A stretch of DNA of 64,000 bases from Ferruginibacter sp. (GTDB lineage Bacteria; Bacteroidota; Bacteroidia; Chitinophagales; Chitinophagaceae). The stretch spans positions 186,001 through 250,000 of the forward strand of contig JAOQAK010000063.1 in the NCBI GenBank assembly GCA_025963635.1. Direction: 5' to 3'. A program made the translations under genes and the position numbers. The number at the start of each line of letters is the position of its first letter. Position 1 is the stretch's first letter. The notes under the pieces were generated by a model. That model did no database searches and had not been told where the DNA came from. It worked only from the letters and a program-made list of their open reading frames with translations. This document shows, piece after piece, positions 17,077 to 27,273 of this stretch.

Positions 17077-18576
17077 ATGACTTCAGCCGAATTATATACT
17101 GCCTATAAAACAAAGATGCAAAAAATTGCCGATGTAAAATACGCCTCGGCTGTTTTGCAATGGGACCAGGAAACTTACCTTCCGCCCAAAGGCAACGATT
17201 TCAGGGGAAGACAGATTGCCACACTGAGTGAAATCGCTCACCAGCAATTTACCGACCAAAAAACCGGCGATCTACTGAATGCTTTGACTGAGCGGGATGA
17301 TTTAAATCTCCTGGAAAAAAGAAATGTAGAACGGAGCCTGGAAGATTATACGCGTAATAAAAAACTTACCAGCGATTTTGTTAGAAAAATGAGCGAAACG
17401 GTTAACCGGTCCTATCATGCATGGGCGAAAGCAGGAACCGAAAATTGCTTTGCAACCTTTCAGCAACCGCTTGATGAATTGATTCAATTAAAAAAGCAGG
17501 AAGCAGATATGCTTGGATACGAGCAACATCCTTACAATGCTTTGATGGATGAATACGACAAAGGGCTTACGGTGGCAACCGTTGATAAAATTTTTAGTGA
17601 TTTAAAGCCGCAACTATTGGATTTGCTCGGTTTCATAAAAAATAAACCCCAGGTAGATGATTCATTTTTACGGCAATATTTTAAAAGGGAAGATCAGTGG
17701 AATTTTGGAATGGAAATTTTAAAGAGGATGGGCTTTGATTTTGAAGCAGGGAGACAGGATATCAGCCTTCACCCGTTTACTACCAATTTCAACAACAGCG
17801 ATGTACGGGTGACAACCCGTGTAGATACGCATGATTTTGGCAATATGACCTGGAGTTGTATTCATGAAGGCGGCCACGCTTTATATGAGCAGGGATTACC
17901 AGGTGAACAATATGGATTGCCATTGGGCGAATATTGCAGCCTCAGTATTCATGAAAGCCAAAGCCGCGTTTGGGAGAATTGCATTGGGCGGGGATTACCA
18001 TTTTGGCAACATAATTTCCCCCTGCTACAATCGCTGTTTCCAAAGCAAACCGAAGGACTCACCATTAACAACTTTTACAGGAGCATCAATAAGGTGGCAC
18101 CTTCTTTGATTAGAACCGAAGCAGATGAGCTTACGTATCATTTTCATGTGATGATCCGCTACGAAATAGAAAAAATGCTGATTGAAGGAACGATTGCAAC
18201 CAAAGATATCCCTGCATTCTGGAATGAACACTATCAGCAATACCTTGGAGTAACTGTGCCGGATGATAAAAGAGGTTGTTTGCAGGATATTCACTGGAGC
18301 CATGGCAGTTTTGGATATTTTGCCACATATAGTCTTGGAAGCATGTATGCAGCACAAATGTATGCAGCCATTGAAAAGAAAAACCCGTCTATAGGAGAAG
18401 AAATAAGCATTGGAAATAACACAGGAATACTAAATTGGCTAAAAGAAAATATTTACCGGCATGGACGGTATTTTTCTTCCGGCGGATTATGCCGGCAAGC
18501 AACAGGCGAAGAACTTCAATCAACCTATTTTATAAACTATGCGACAGAAAAATATACCCAAATCTATTCCGGATAA
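17077..18576 (+). CDS. Carboxypeptidase M32 (thermostable carboxypeptidase Taq type)
   Basis: A 499-residue cytoplasmic zinc metallocarboxypeptidase. The zinc site is HEGGH at residues 263-267 with the third ligand in the downstream SIHESQSRVWEN. The family N-terminal signature VLQWDQETYLPP follows at ~28. Start at ATG 17077 gives a standard N-terminus. It releases C-terminal residues from peptides, broad specificity except proline in known members. Its 3' end overlaps the next gene by 38 bases. Confidence 0.95.
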   Translation: MTSAELYTAYKTKMQKIADVKYASAVLQWDQETYLPPKGNDFRGRQIATLSEIAHQQFTDQKTGDLLNALTERDDLNLLEKRNVERSLEDYTRNKKLTSDFVRKMSETVNRSYHAWAKAGTENCFATFQQPLDELIQLKKQEADMLGYEQHPYNALMDEYDKGLTVATVDKIFSDLKPQLLDLLGFIKNKPQVDDSFLRQYFKREDQWNFGMEILKRMGFDFEAGRQDISLHPFTTNFNNSDVRVTTRVDTHDFGNMTWSCIHEGGHALYEQGLPGEQYGLPLGEYCSLSIHESQSRVWENCIGRGLPFWQHNFPLLQSLFPKQTEGLTINNFYRSINKVAPSLIRTEADELTYHFHVMIRYEIEKMLIEGTIATKDIPAFWNEHYQQYLGVTVPDDKRGCLQDIHWSHGSFGYFATYSLGSMYAAQMYAAIEKKNPSIGEEISIGNNTGILNWLKENIYRHGRYFSSGGLCRQATGEELQSTYFINYATEKYTQIYSG

Positions 18577-19057
18577 AATATACACCATAGCTGCATTCTT
18601 ATTAAGAGGCAGACTGATTATTTCGGTTGTATTAGCATTGATGCTGCTTTTTTCCGGAAGTTGTAAAAAGCTGAAAGCCGCTGCCGGTGACCAGAGTGCG
18701 CTGGAAGCACTATTTGAAGAAAATATTTTGAACCGGGATTTTATTGTTGCACTGGCCACCGATAATGGAACAGATCTTACCAGCCAGTTTACGGGGTATC
18801 ATTTTATTTTGACCAAAACCACTTCCTTTTACAACGGTCAAATTACCGGCACCAGATCGGGTGTAACTTATACAGGCACCTGGGCCTGTAACGATGACTT
18901 TAGCAAACTGGATATAAGCATCACGAATCCTTCGGTGCCACCGGAATTTATTTTTATAAACCGGGCGTGGAGATTTACAAAAAAAGCTGTCCCTATCATG
19001 GAATTGGCTCCCTGGGGAAGTACTGCACCAAAGGTTTTACACATGCAGCGGCTTTAA
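18539..19057 (+). CDS. Putative lipoprotein, unknown
   Basis: A 172-residue protein with a basic N-terminus, a hydrophobic stretch and a Cys in LLFSGSCKK near residue 42, consistent with a Bacteroidota lipoprotein signal. The mature part looks like a small beta-rich domain (FTGYHFILTKTTSFYNGQ, GVTYTGTWACNDDFSKLDI). The ATG at 18539 lies inside the end of the carboxypeptidase gene; later Met codons exist but shorten the signal. No named family recognised. Cell-surface or periplasmic location inferred only. Confidence 0.65.
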   Translation: MRQKNIPKSIPDKIYTIAAFLLRGRLIISVVLALMLLFSGSCKKLKAAAGDQSALEALFEENILNRDFIVALATDNGTDLTSQFTGYHFILTKTTSFYNGQITGTRSGVTYTGTWACNDDFSKLDISITNPSVPPEFIFINRAWRFTKKAVPIMELAPWGSTAPKVLHMQRL

Positions 19058-19178
19058 TTTGTATATCATTTCTTTGTATTTTATTCCTAATTGCACAATT
19101 TTTTTAGTCCGTTGGAGTTTTGATAGAGTTGTATGCGATGAAAGCAGGCAGCACAATTAAACCAAATCTCCCCATTCT

Positions 19179-22100
19179 ATGATAACCCGCTTTGCAACGA
19201 GGTCGTGCTGCATGTTATTGTTAACACTTTTCAGTATTGCAGGCGAAGCCCAGGTATCAGCAGATTTCAAAGCAGGCACTCAAAGCGGGTGTTCACCACT
19301 TCTCGTAAATTTTTCGGATCAGTCTACCGGCAATCCAACCCAATGGAAATGGGATCTGGGCAATGGCACCATTTCTTTCCTGCAAAATCCTTCTGTTACT
19401 TATTTTAATCCCGGGTTTTACACAATCAAGCTGGTGGTTCAAAATGGCTCCAATATTGATTCTGTTGTAAAAACACAATTTATCAATGTAGCGGCCAAAC
19501 CAACTGTTCAGTTTAGCGCATCTGCCACTACCGGATGTTCTCCGTTGCCGGTTCAGTTTACTGATGAAAGCATTCCGGAAACTGATTCAATAATCACCTG
19601 GCAATGGGATTTTGGAGATGGTTACTCATCCGTACTACAACATCCGGCGCATATTTATACTGGTTCAGGGAACTACAATGTCACCTTACGAGTAATTAAT
19701 AACAAGGGCTGTATCAATACCCTGTCCAAAACCCAATACATCCATGTCAATGATGTAGCAACCGCCAATTTCAGTAATAATACTCCAAATGTTTGCCGGG
19801 CGCCTGTTACCATTAATTTTCAAAATCTGTCCACCGGCTCGGGCATATTAACTTACGAGTGGTTATTCGGTGATGGTTCATCTTCTATCAACCCGAATCC
19901 TTCTCATATTTATTCCATTGCCGGAACTTACACGTTAACGCTTATTGTAACCAATGCTACCGGGTGTAAAGACACCCTAATCAAACCAAATGCATTTACA
20001 GTAGGCAATGTGTTTGCATCATTTACCTCCGGTGATCAAACTTGTGCAGGTGCACCACTCGTGATCAGCAATACTTCCAACCCGGTACCGTCTTCTGTAA
20101 ACTGGTCTTTTGGAGATGGCACTTCGTCTTCACAGGGCAACCCGGTTAAGTTGTATTCCAATCCGGGGACCTATCAAATAAAGCTCGTTGCCAATTTTGG
20201 AAGTTGCCTGGATTCAGCGGCTAAAACCATTACGGTATTACCATCGCCAAAAGCAGCATTTACTGCAGATGACAGCGCCAGTTGCAGCTTTCCTGCAACA
20301 GTAAATTTCACACAGACGGCTTCTAATGCAATTTCATATGCATGGGATTTTGGAGACAATACCACTTCAACATCTCTCAATCCCGCACATACTTATAACA
20401 GCTACGGAAATTTTAAAGTGCAATTAGTAGTTACCGGCCCAAACGGCTGCACTGATACACTACGGAAAGTTAACTATATCAATGTCGTTAAGCCCCATGT
20501 AGTCTTTAAAAACCTGCCCGACAGTGGATGCGTTCCCTTTACAAAGAACTTTTCAAGCACCATCACATCTCTTGAGCCGGTAACAGGATACTTGTGGGAC
20601 TTTGGGGATGGCACCACAGCCACCAACGCAACACCAGCCCATACTTATACCCTGCCAGGAATATACGCCGTTAAAGTCATCATATATACCGCGGGAGGCT
20701 GTTCCGATACAACAGTGATGCCAAGGGCAATTGTAACTAACAGCAGGCCTGTAGCGGTGTTTAACGCAACACCAAAAGAAGCATGCGCTAAAACGGCCAT
20801 TAACTTCAAGGACGAGAGTATCGGAAACCCGATAAAGTGGTCCTGGGATTTTGGGGATGGCGCAAAAGCCTCTGTTCAAAATCCGCAGCACAACTATATC
20901 GATACGGGTTATTTTGATGTACAGCTTATTGTATGGAACACCGGGTGTACGGACACGGTTAAATCCAAAAGATATATTCATATCATTCCTCCGGTAGCCA
21001 GGTTCACAGAATCATTTGATTGTACAAAGCCGCTGGAAAGAATATTCACCAATCGTTCTATCGGGGCAGATGAATGGAACTGGGATTTTGGCGACGGCAG
21101 CACATCTACCCTCGCCAACCCCGTACATGTGTATGCGCTTCCGGGCGCTTACGTTGTTTCCCTGCTGGTTCGAAATAATGGGTCGGCCTGTGATCATATT
21201 ACCATCAAAACTCTAAAGGTAGTAAATACAAGTGCCGCATTTTTTGCTTCAGATAGTGTTCTTTGCAAAGGAAGCAGTATCAGTTTTGTCAACAATACGG
21301 CTTTGGCGCAGGTTAAATCCTTTAGCTGGAATTTTGGTGACGGAACAACATTAAATTCTGCCACAGCCAGTACCGCTCCACATTTATATACTGCACCCGG
21401 GAATTACAATGTTCGGTTGGCGGTCACTGATATATTGGGCTGCATCGATAGCGTGACGAAGACCTCTTACATCCGGATTGACGGGCCTACCGCCAGGTTT
21501 ACTTCTTCCGTATCCGGAAGTTGTTTAAATAGCCTGATCACCTTTAGCGATGGTTCAATAAGCGATAATATTCACCCAATTCAAACATGGTCATGGAATT
21601 ACGGAGATGGAACAACAGAGATTCTATCGGCGCCACCCTTTCAGCATAATTATACAACGGCGGGAGCATTCCTCGTAACATTGAAGGTTACTGATAGCAA
21701 AGGATGTACTGATAGTGTTAAAATTAATTCAGCCCTGGTCATCTCCCAACCGGTAGCTAAATTCAGCCCGGCAGATTCTATAAGTTGCCCATCCAAACAA
21801 ATAACCTTCATAAATCAATCGACGGGACCGGGTCTCACCTATTTATGGAATTTTGGCGATGGAATTACCTCAACTGCACAGGCACCTTTGCACAATTATT
21901 CAGCCGATGGAATCTATTCTGTACAACTTTTTATCCGTGACCAGTTTGGCTGCACAGATTCGATCAGTAAAACAGCCGCAATTTCTATCATTACTCCGGT
22001 TGCCAACTTTACGATGAGTGATTCATTCAGCATTTGCCCTCCATTGATCGTTCAGTTCAATAATCTTTCGGTCAATTCAATTACACAAAAATGGGACTTT

Positions 22101-23981
22101 GGCGATGGTACCTTCTCCACCGTTTTTAATCCGTCACATTTTTATAATTATCCGGGAACCTATACGATCGTATTGACCATTACCGCCGCCGGCGGATGCA
22201 CAGATGTTAAAAAGAAAGACATCGTTGTAAGGGGCCCAAGGGGCACATTCGTTTACGACCCATTGATGGGATGCAATCCGGTAAAGATCAGTTTCACCGG
22301 AAAAACACAGGATCGAATTTCGTTTATATGGGATTTCAATGATGGAGTTACGGTTAGCACAACGGATTCGATCGTTGCTCATACTTATACCAATCCGGGC
22401 ACTTATCTTCCAAAGATGATTTTAGTTGATGCAAATGGATGCCAGGTGCCTATCACCGGAAAAGATACGATCACGGTAAACGGCGTAACTGCCAACTTCA
22501 ACTTTTTGAATATGCCGCTTTGCGACAAGGGAAATGTAGCGTTCAACAATACTTCCCTCAGCAATGATGTGATTACCGGATACAAATGGTTGATGGGAGA
22601 CGGCAGTATAGCATCCATTCAAAATCCACAGCACCAGTACAACTCAACGGGAAAGTATTATCCAAAACTTGTGGTTACAACGCTGCACGGCTGTACTGAT
22701 TCGATGTCATCAATCATTCCGGTTAAGGTTGTTGCTTCACCACAAATTAGCATGACCAATACCTCCAGCGGATGTACTCCCTTGAAAGTGACTTTTAAGG
22801 GCTCGGTAACTATAGCAGACACTTCCGCACTGAACTGGAGCTGGACTTTTGGAAACGGCAGCTCTTCAACTATTCAAAACCCGGCTGTGCAATCGTATGA
22901 CATCGCAGGAGTTTATAACCCTTCCCTGGTGGCCACCAACAGCAGCGGCTGCAAGGATACCGCTACAACTTCCATTGAATCGTATAGTATTCCTCTGGTG
23001 AATGCGGGCATCGACACCATCGTTTGCAAACGTTCCGGGGTTACCTTACAGGCTACGGGTGCAGCAACATACAACTGGGCCCCTTCAACCGGATTAAGCT
23101 GCCTTAACTGCGCCAACACGATAGCCACACCCGATTCAACAAGAAAATACTTTGTAAAGGGAACAAGTTTGCAGGGCTGCACCGCTATCGATACAGTTTT
23201 GGTGCAGGTTCAGTATCCTTTCAAAATAAGATACAGTAACACGGATACATTATGTAAAGGTCAAACGGTAAAACTCTTTGCAGCGGGCACCGATCTTTTT
23301 CAATGGACCCCTGCCACCGGGCTTAATAACAGTAATATTGCACTGCCTGTCGGAAGTCCGCAGGTAACTACTACCTACCGCGTTATTGGTACCGATAGTC
23401 GTGGATGTTTTAAAGATACTGGCTATGTTCTGGTTAAAGTATACCCTATTCCCCTGGTAAATGCAGGGGCAGATAAAACGATCAATGTTGGCCAATCAAT
23501 TGATCTTGTGCCGGAAATCTCCGCAGACGTTACAACGGTCACCTGGTCGCCAACGGGGAGTACATTCCGTAATTTTTATCCATCCATTTCCGTTAAACCA
23601 AGTCAAACCACTGAGTTTACTGCCGAGGTGAAAAATGACGGCGGCTGTTTGGCGAGAGATAAAGTAAGTGTGTTTGTAATATGTAATGGAACCAATGTAT
23701 TTATCCCTAATACCTTTTCGCCTAATGGAGATGGCGCCAACGATATTTTCTATCCACGGGGCACTGGCTTATTTAAAGTTAAAAGCCTGCGCATCTTTAA
23801 CCGCTGGGGCCAGATGGTATTTGAGAAAAGTGATTTCAATCCCAATGATCCCGCATTTGGGTGGGATGGAACCTTCAAAGGGGCAAAGTTAAGTGCAGAC
23901 GTTTTTGTCTATATGATTGATATAATGTGTGATAATTTTAACATATTGACTTATAAAGGCAATGTGGCGCTGATACAATGA
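19179..23981 (+). CDS. Giant secreted PKD-repeat protein with type B T9SS C-terminus
   Basis: A 1600-residue exported protein. Signal peptide ~1-24, then 15 PKD domains (about 28-1265), each with a W-x-FGDG-type motif such as WQWDFGDGYS, YLWDFGDGTT and FIWDFNDGV. Three further Ig-like repeats follow (~1270-1500, two opening PLVNAG). The last ~95 residues form the gliding-type (type B) sorting domain: NVFIPNTFSPNGDGANDIF, LRIFNRWGQMVF, WDGTFKG. It should be exported by the Sec system and then T9SS, to be anchored or released at the surface, likely as an adhesin or matrix protein. The PorP/SprF gene 268 bases downstream is the usual partner. A terminator separates the two. Confidence 0.95.
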   Translation: MITRFATRSCCMLLLTLFSIAGEAQVSADFKAGTQSGCSPLLVNFSDQSTGNPTQWKWDLGNGTISFLQNPSVTYFNPGFYTIKLVVQNGSNIDSVVKTQFINVAAKPTVQFSASATTGCSPLPVQFTDESIPETDSIITWQWDFGDGYSSVLQHPAHIYTGSGNYNVTLRVINNKGCINTLSKTQYIHVNDVATANFSNNTPNVCRAPVTINFQNLSTGSGILTYEWLFGDGSSSINPNPSHIYSIAGTYTLTLIVTNATGCKDTLIKPNAFTVGNVFASFTSGDQTCAGAPLVISNTSNPVPSSVNWSFGDGTSSSQGNPVKLYSNPGTYQIKLVANFGSCLDSAAKTITVLPSPKAAFTADDSASCSFPATVNFTQTASNAISYAWDFGDNTTSTSLNPAHTYNSYGNFKVQLVVTGPNGCTDTLRKVNYINVVKPHVVFKNLPDSGCVPFTKNFSSTITSLEPVTGYLWDFGDGTTATNATPAHTYTLPGIYAVKVIIYTAGGCSDTTVMPRAIVTNSRPVAVFNATPKEACAKTAINFKDESIGNPIKWSWDFGDGAKASVQNPQHNYIDTGYFDVQLIVWNTGCTDTVKSKRYIHIIPPVARFTESFDCTKPLERIFTNRSIGADEWNWDFGDGSTSTLANPVHVYALPGAYVVSLLVRNNGSACDHITIKTLKVVNTSAAFFASDSVLCKGSSISFVNNTALAQVKSFSWNFGDGTTLNSATASTAPHLYTAPGNYNVRLAVTDILGCIDSVTKTSYIRIDGPTARFTSSVSGSCLNSLITFSDGSISDNIHPIQTWSWNYGDGTTEILSAPPFQHNYTTAGAFLVTLKVTDSKGCTDSVKINSALVISQPVAKFSPADSISCPSKQITFINQSTGPGLTYLWNFGDGITSTAQAPLHNYSADGIYSVQLFIRDQFGCTDSISKTAAISIITPVANFTMSDSFSICPPLIVQFNNLSVNSITQKWDFGDGTFSTVFNPSHFYNYPGTYTIVLTITAAGGCTDVKKKDIVVRGPRGTFVYDPLMGCNPVKISFTGKTQDRISFIWDFNDGVTVSTTDSIVAHTYTNPGTYLPKMILVDANGCQVPITGKDTITVNGVTANFNFLNMPLCDKGNVAFNNTSLSNDVITGYKWLMGDGSIASIQNPQHQYNSTGKYYPKLVVTTLHGCTDSMSSIIPVKVVASPQISMTNTSSGCTPLKVTFKGSVTIADTSALNWSWTFGNGSSSTIQNPAVQSYDIAGVYNPSLVATNSSGCKDTATTSIESYSIPLVNAGIDTIVCKRSGVTLQATGAATYNWAPSTGLSCLNCANTIATPDSTRKYFVKGTSLQGCTAIDTVLVQVQYPFKIRYSNTDTLCKGQTVKLFAAGTDLFQWTPATGLNNSNIALPVGSPQVTTTYRVIGTDSRGCFKDTGYVLVKVYPIPLVNAGADKTINVGQSIDLVPEISADVTTVTWSPTGSTFRNFYPSISVKPSQTTEFTAEVKNDGGCLARDKVSVFVICNGTNVFIPNTFSPNGDGANDIFYPRGTGLFKVKSLRIFNRWGQMVFEKSDFNPNDPAFGWDGTFKGAKLSADVFVYMIDIMCDNFNILTYKGNVALIQ

Positions 23982-24004
23982 TTTTGGTTTTTTTATTTAG
24001 ACAT

Positions 24005-24033
24005 AGCCGGCTGGGGAGCCGGCTTTTGTTTTT
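24005..24033 (+). terminator. Intrinsic terminator after the PKD-repeat gene
   Basis: A self-complementary arm AGCCGGCT at 24005-24012 and again at 24017-24024 around a GGGG loop, followed by a T-rich tract. It lies 24 bases after the stop codon of the 1600-residue protein. Confidence 0.88.
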
Positions 24034-24249
24034 ACCTAACCACATTCAACCATCCTTTGTATACATGATTGTAAGAACAGAGATCGATTTATGTCGACAA
24101 GGATCAGAAATGATGTTAAGCATTCACTATCAATGAGTAGCATTGCAATCTTTTACCAAAAGAATTATTGCTTTTTTGAAATAATAATGGTCCACAGGCG
24201 TTTTAAGGAAGAGCATACCTGAAATAGCAGCTTAACTAAATCTAAATCC

Positions 24250-25281
24250 ATGAAAAAATATGTACACATCTTATTGTGTTGCATACTTGCCTTTCTATCC
24301 CTGTGCGGAGCCGGGCAAGACATTCATTTCTCACAATTCTTTGAGGCTCCGCTCTTGCGTAATCCTGCATTAGCAGGACTTTTCTCGGGCGATATACGTT
24401 TACAAACAGTTTATCGTACACAATGGCAAAGTGTTACTGTTCCCTATCAAACCACTTCCATTAACGGTGAGGTGAAGTTGGCCGTTGGCAAAAGTGAAGA
24501 CTTCCTAACACTGGGTGCACAGGTATTGTATGATAAAGCCGGGACCATCTCGTTAAAAACCACCCATCTGCTACCTGTAATCAACTACCACAAGTCACTG
24601 AGTTCGGCAAGGAACAGTTATCTCTCCATAGGCTTCATGGGCGGACTGGTACAGCGTAAATTTGATATGAGTAAAGTAACTACCAACAGCCAGTTTGATG
24701 GCATAAATTATAACAGCGGACTTGCTAACGGCGAAAGTCTTGCAAACAATAGTTATTCTTATTTTGATGGAACTGCAGGGCTCAGCTACGTTACCCAGAT
24801 GGGACAGGATCCTGAAAACAATCTTTTTATAGGCATCGCCTACCATCATTTCAACAAAACTGCCAGGAATTCATTTTATACCAATAGTAATATTGAAACC
24901 ATGCCGAAGTGGGTATATTCTGCTGGTGCAAAAATGGCGGCAACAGATAATGCGTATGTCACCTTCCACGCCGATTTTAGCCAGCAGGGCTCCTATTCGG
25001 AACTGATTGCAGGAGCTATGCTTACCTATCGTTTAGATGATGTTGAAAATCCCCGGTATTTTATACACGGAGGAGGCTTTTTGCGGTGGAAGGACGCGGT
25101 AATTCCGGTCGCCAAACTAGAGGTAAAGCCCTTTGCCATTTCAGTAAGCTATGATGCAAATATCTCAAAACTAAGTGCCGCAAGTGGCGGAAGAGGTGGC
25201 TTTGAAATGGGATTATCTTATCAAAAATATTTAAGCAACGACAATACAAGCAGGAATGCAGTAAGATGCCCCCGGTTTTAA
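24250..25281 (+). CDS. PorP/SprF family type IX secretion membrane protein
   Basis: A 343-residue outer-membrane beta-barrel type protein with a signal peptide (cleavage near CGAGQ at ~24). Family hallmarks: HFSQFFEAPLLRNPALAGLF near the N-terminus and repeated barrel-like strands ending in GFEMGLSYQKY. Known SprF/PorP paralogues are paired with type B CTD cargo and help its surface attachment or export, so this gene very likely serves the PKD-repeat protein encoded upstream. Its start follows a 268-base spacer with a terminator, so it probably has its own promoter. Confidence 0.93.
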   Translation: MKKYVHILLCCILAFLSLCGAGQDIHFSQFFEAPLLRNPALAGLFSGDIRLQTVYRTQWQSVTVPYQTTSINGEVKLAVGKSEDFLTLGAQVLYDKAGTISLKTTHLLPVINYHKSLSSARNSYLSIGFMGGLVQRKFDMSKVTTNSQFDGINYNSGLANGESLANNSYSYFDGTAGLSYVTQMGQDPENNLFIGIAYHHFNKTARNSFYTNSNIETMPKWVYSAGAKMAATDNAYVTFHADFSQQGSYSELIAGAMLTYRLDDVENPRYFIHGGGFLRWKDAVIPVAKLEVKPFAISVSYDANISKLSAASGGRGGFEMGLSYQKYLSNDNTSRNAVRCPRF

Positions 25282-25358
25282 AAGGGGATTGAAGCATGTA
25301 GTTGCCACCGGTTGACGACAAAGAGTTTTTGTTTTTATGGATCGTTTGGAAAACAGGG

Positions 25359-25387
25359 CTCCCTTAACCGGGAGCTTTTGTTATTTT
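25359..25387 (+). terminator. Intrinsic terminator after the PorP/SprF gene
   Basis: Stem GCTCCC/GGGAGC (25359-25364 and 25371-25376) with a 6-base loop followed by TTTTGTTATTTT. It is oriented for rightward transcription, about 80 bases after the stop codon. Confidence 0.85.
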
Positions 25388-25437
25388 AACAAGTTAGGGG
25401 GAAGTTTTACCGATGACCTAAATGTGTATCGTAATAA

Positions 25438-25857
25438 TCATTTATCCGTAAAATATGCTACCGCCAATTCGTAACCTTTTAATCCAAGTCCGCTGATAAC
25501 ACCAATGCTTTTACCGGACACATAGGAAAGTTTTCTGAACTCTTCCCTGTTGAAGATATTGGAAATATGCACCTCTATAACGGGTATACTGATGGCGGCA
25601 ATTGCATCTCCCAGGGCAACAGAAGTATGGGTGTAACCAGCAGGGTTAATAATGATGCCATCATATAAAAATCCGGCACGTTGTACCTCATTGATCAGCT
25701 CACCTTCGATATTACTCTGGTAATAATTAAATTCTATAGCAGGAAACTTTGCCTTGAGTTCTTCAAAATACTGCTCAAAAGACTGGTTGCCGTAAATGCC
25801 AGGCTCCCGTTGCCCCAGCAGGTTTAGATTAGGCCCATTGATGATTGCTATTCTCAT
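25438..25857 (-). CDS. aroQ: 3-dehydroquinate dehydratase, type II
   Basis: A 139-residue type II dehydroquinase of the shikimate pathway. Key residues visible: Arg17 and catalytic Tyr22 on the flexible lid (LLGQREPGIYG), the NPAGYTHTS loop at 71-79, and His97 in VIEVHISNI. Length and dodecameric family features are standard. It lies downstream of carA on the same strand, separated by 123 bases that include ACACGAATT-type repeat words. Confidence 0.95.
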   Translation of the reverse strand: MRIAIINGPNLNLLGQREPGIYGNQSFEQYFEELKAKFPAIEFNYYQSNIEGELINEVQRAGFLYDGIIINPAGYTHTSVALGDAIAAISIPVIEVHISNIFNREEFRKLSYVSGKSIGVISGLGLKGYELAVAYFTDK

Positions 25858-25870
25858 ATTAATACTTTAT

Positions 25871-25903
25871 AACACGAATTTCGAAGAAGAATTACACGAA
25901 TTA
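25871..25903. repeat. Short ACACGAATT-type spacer repeat
   Basis: Two near-direct copies of ACACGAATT at 25872-25880 and 25894-25902 in the aroQ-carA spacer. It resembles low-complexity CACGAATT spacer repeats that I recall from Bacteroidota genomes. No function assigned. Confidence 0.4.
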
Positions 25904-25980
25904 GGTTCAACAGCATAACCTCAGGAAGTCCTTCTTCTTCCCGGCTATACTTCCCTCTATGAATTATCATTTATCAAATA

Positions 25981-27084
25981 TCAAATAATGATTGATGCAA
26001 TAAACTCATCAAACAAATACCTGCTATCATGCGGCCCGGGGGTTGCTTCCGGATGATACTGCACCGAAAAGGCAGGTTTATTTTTCACCCTTATCCCTTC
26101 AATGGAATCGTCATTCAGGTTAAGATGCGTAATCTCTACATCCGTCGATGCACGAACCGCATCCGGATCCACACCAAAGCCATGGTTCTGTGTGGTGACT
26201 TCGCATTTACCACTGATGATATTCTTTACCGGGTGGTTGAGGCCCCTGTGACCATGATGCATTTTAAAAGTAGGAATATCATTTGCCAATGCCAGTAACT
26301 GGTGCCCCAGGCAAATACCAAACAAGGGTATATTAGCTGCTAAAACCTGCTTTACTGTATTTACTGCATAAGCCATCGGTGCCGGATCACCAGGGCCATT
26401 GCTTATAAAATACCCATTGGGTTCAAAGGATTGCAGCTCTTCAAAACTTGTTTTTGCATTATGCACTTTTACATAGGCGCCTCTCTCCGTAAGGCAGCTC
26501 AAAATATTTTTTTTGATGCCGCAATCCAATACAGCCACCCTGATCTTACTATTTGGGTCGCCTAAAAAATACGATTCTTTCGTTGATACCGTAGAGGCAA
26601 GTTCCAGTCCATTCATAGAAGGAACTTTGGCCAATTCGGCCTTCAATTGCTCCAGGTCGGTTATATCGGAAGAAATGATACAGTTCATAGCGCCTTGTAT
26701 CCGCACATGCGCCACCAGCGCCCTGGTATCCACATGATCAATCGCTACCACTTGTTGCTGTTCAAAATATTCCTGCAGGGAGTTGATAGCTGAAAAACGG
26801 GAATATTGCTCTTCCAGGTTTTTGCCAATTACACCCTTTACTTTTACACTGTCACTCTCAACATCAGAATTTTTAACACCATAATTTCCCACATGAACAT
26901 TGTTCATAATAAGTACCTGCCCGTAATAACTGGGGTCGGTAAATACTTCCTGGTAACCCGTCATACCAGTATTGAAGCATATTTCGCCAGTAGTGGTACC
27001 GGTTTTGCCAAATGCTTTACCATAAAACAGGGTGCCATCTTCCAATAATAAAATGGCCGTTTTTTTTCTATCGGGAGTCATCAT
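25981..27084 (-). CDS. carA: Carbamoyl-phosphate synthase small subunit
   Basis: A 367-residue glutaminase subunit that supplies ammonia to CarB for pyrimidine and arginine synthesis. N-terminal CPSase_sm_chain domain (GEICFNTGMTGYQEVFTDPSY), then a class I amidotransferase domain with Cys258 in FGICLGHQ and the His-Glu pair in QYHPEATPGPHD. Two ATGs at 27084 and 27081. carB is not in the window. Location just after rplQ matches the order seen in many Bacteroidota; a terminator between them implies separate transcription. Confidence 0.96.
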   Translation of the reverse strand: MMTPDRKKTAILLLEDGTLFYGKAFGKTGTTTGEICFNTGMTGYQEVFTDPSYYGQVLIMNNVHVGNYGVKNSDVESDSVKVKGVIGKNLEEQYSRFSAINSLQEYFEQQQVVAIDHVDTRALVAHVRIQGAMNCIISSDITDLEQLKAELAKVPSMNGLELASTVSTKESYFLGDPNSKIRVAVLDCGIKKNILSCLTERGAYVKVHNAKTSFEELQSFEPNGYFISNGPGDPAPMAYAVNTVKQVLAANIPLFGICLGHQLLALANDIPTFKMHHGHRGLNHPVKNIISGKCEVTTQNHGFGVDPDAVRASTDVEITHLNLNDDSIEGIRVKNKPAFSVQYHPEATPGPHDSRYLFDEFIASIII

Positions 27085-27222
27085 TTTTTTAAGAAGTTTT
27101 GCAAAGAAAACAATTCAATTGCTTATTAAACAAATAATTTTTAGCACAAAATAACGATGGCCTTTAATACACAAGGCGATGGCCAAACTTATCAGGGCAG
27201 TTCCATTTTTTCAACATTACAC

Positions 27223-27251
27223 AAAAAAAGCTCCGATATCAAAATCGGAGC
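27223..27251 (-). terminator. Intrinsic terminator of the ribosomal alpha operon
   Basis: Stem GCTCCGAT/ATCGGAGC (27230-27237 and 27244-27251) with a run of seven As on the left, which is a T-run for leftward transcription. It sits just downstream of the rplQ stop codon. Confidence 0.9.
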
Positions 27252-27273
27252 CTATATAATTTGTCATTTCAAT

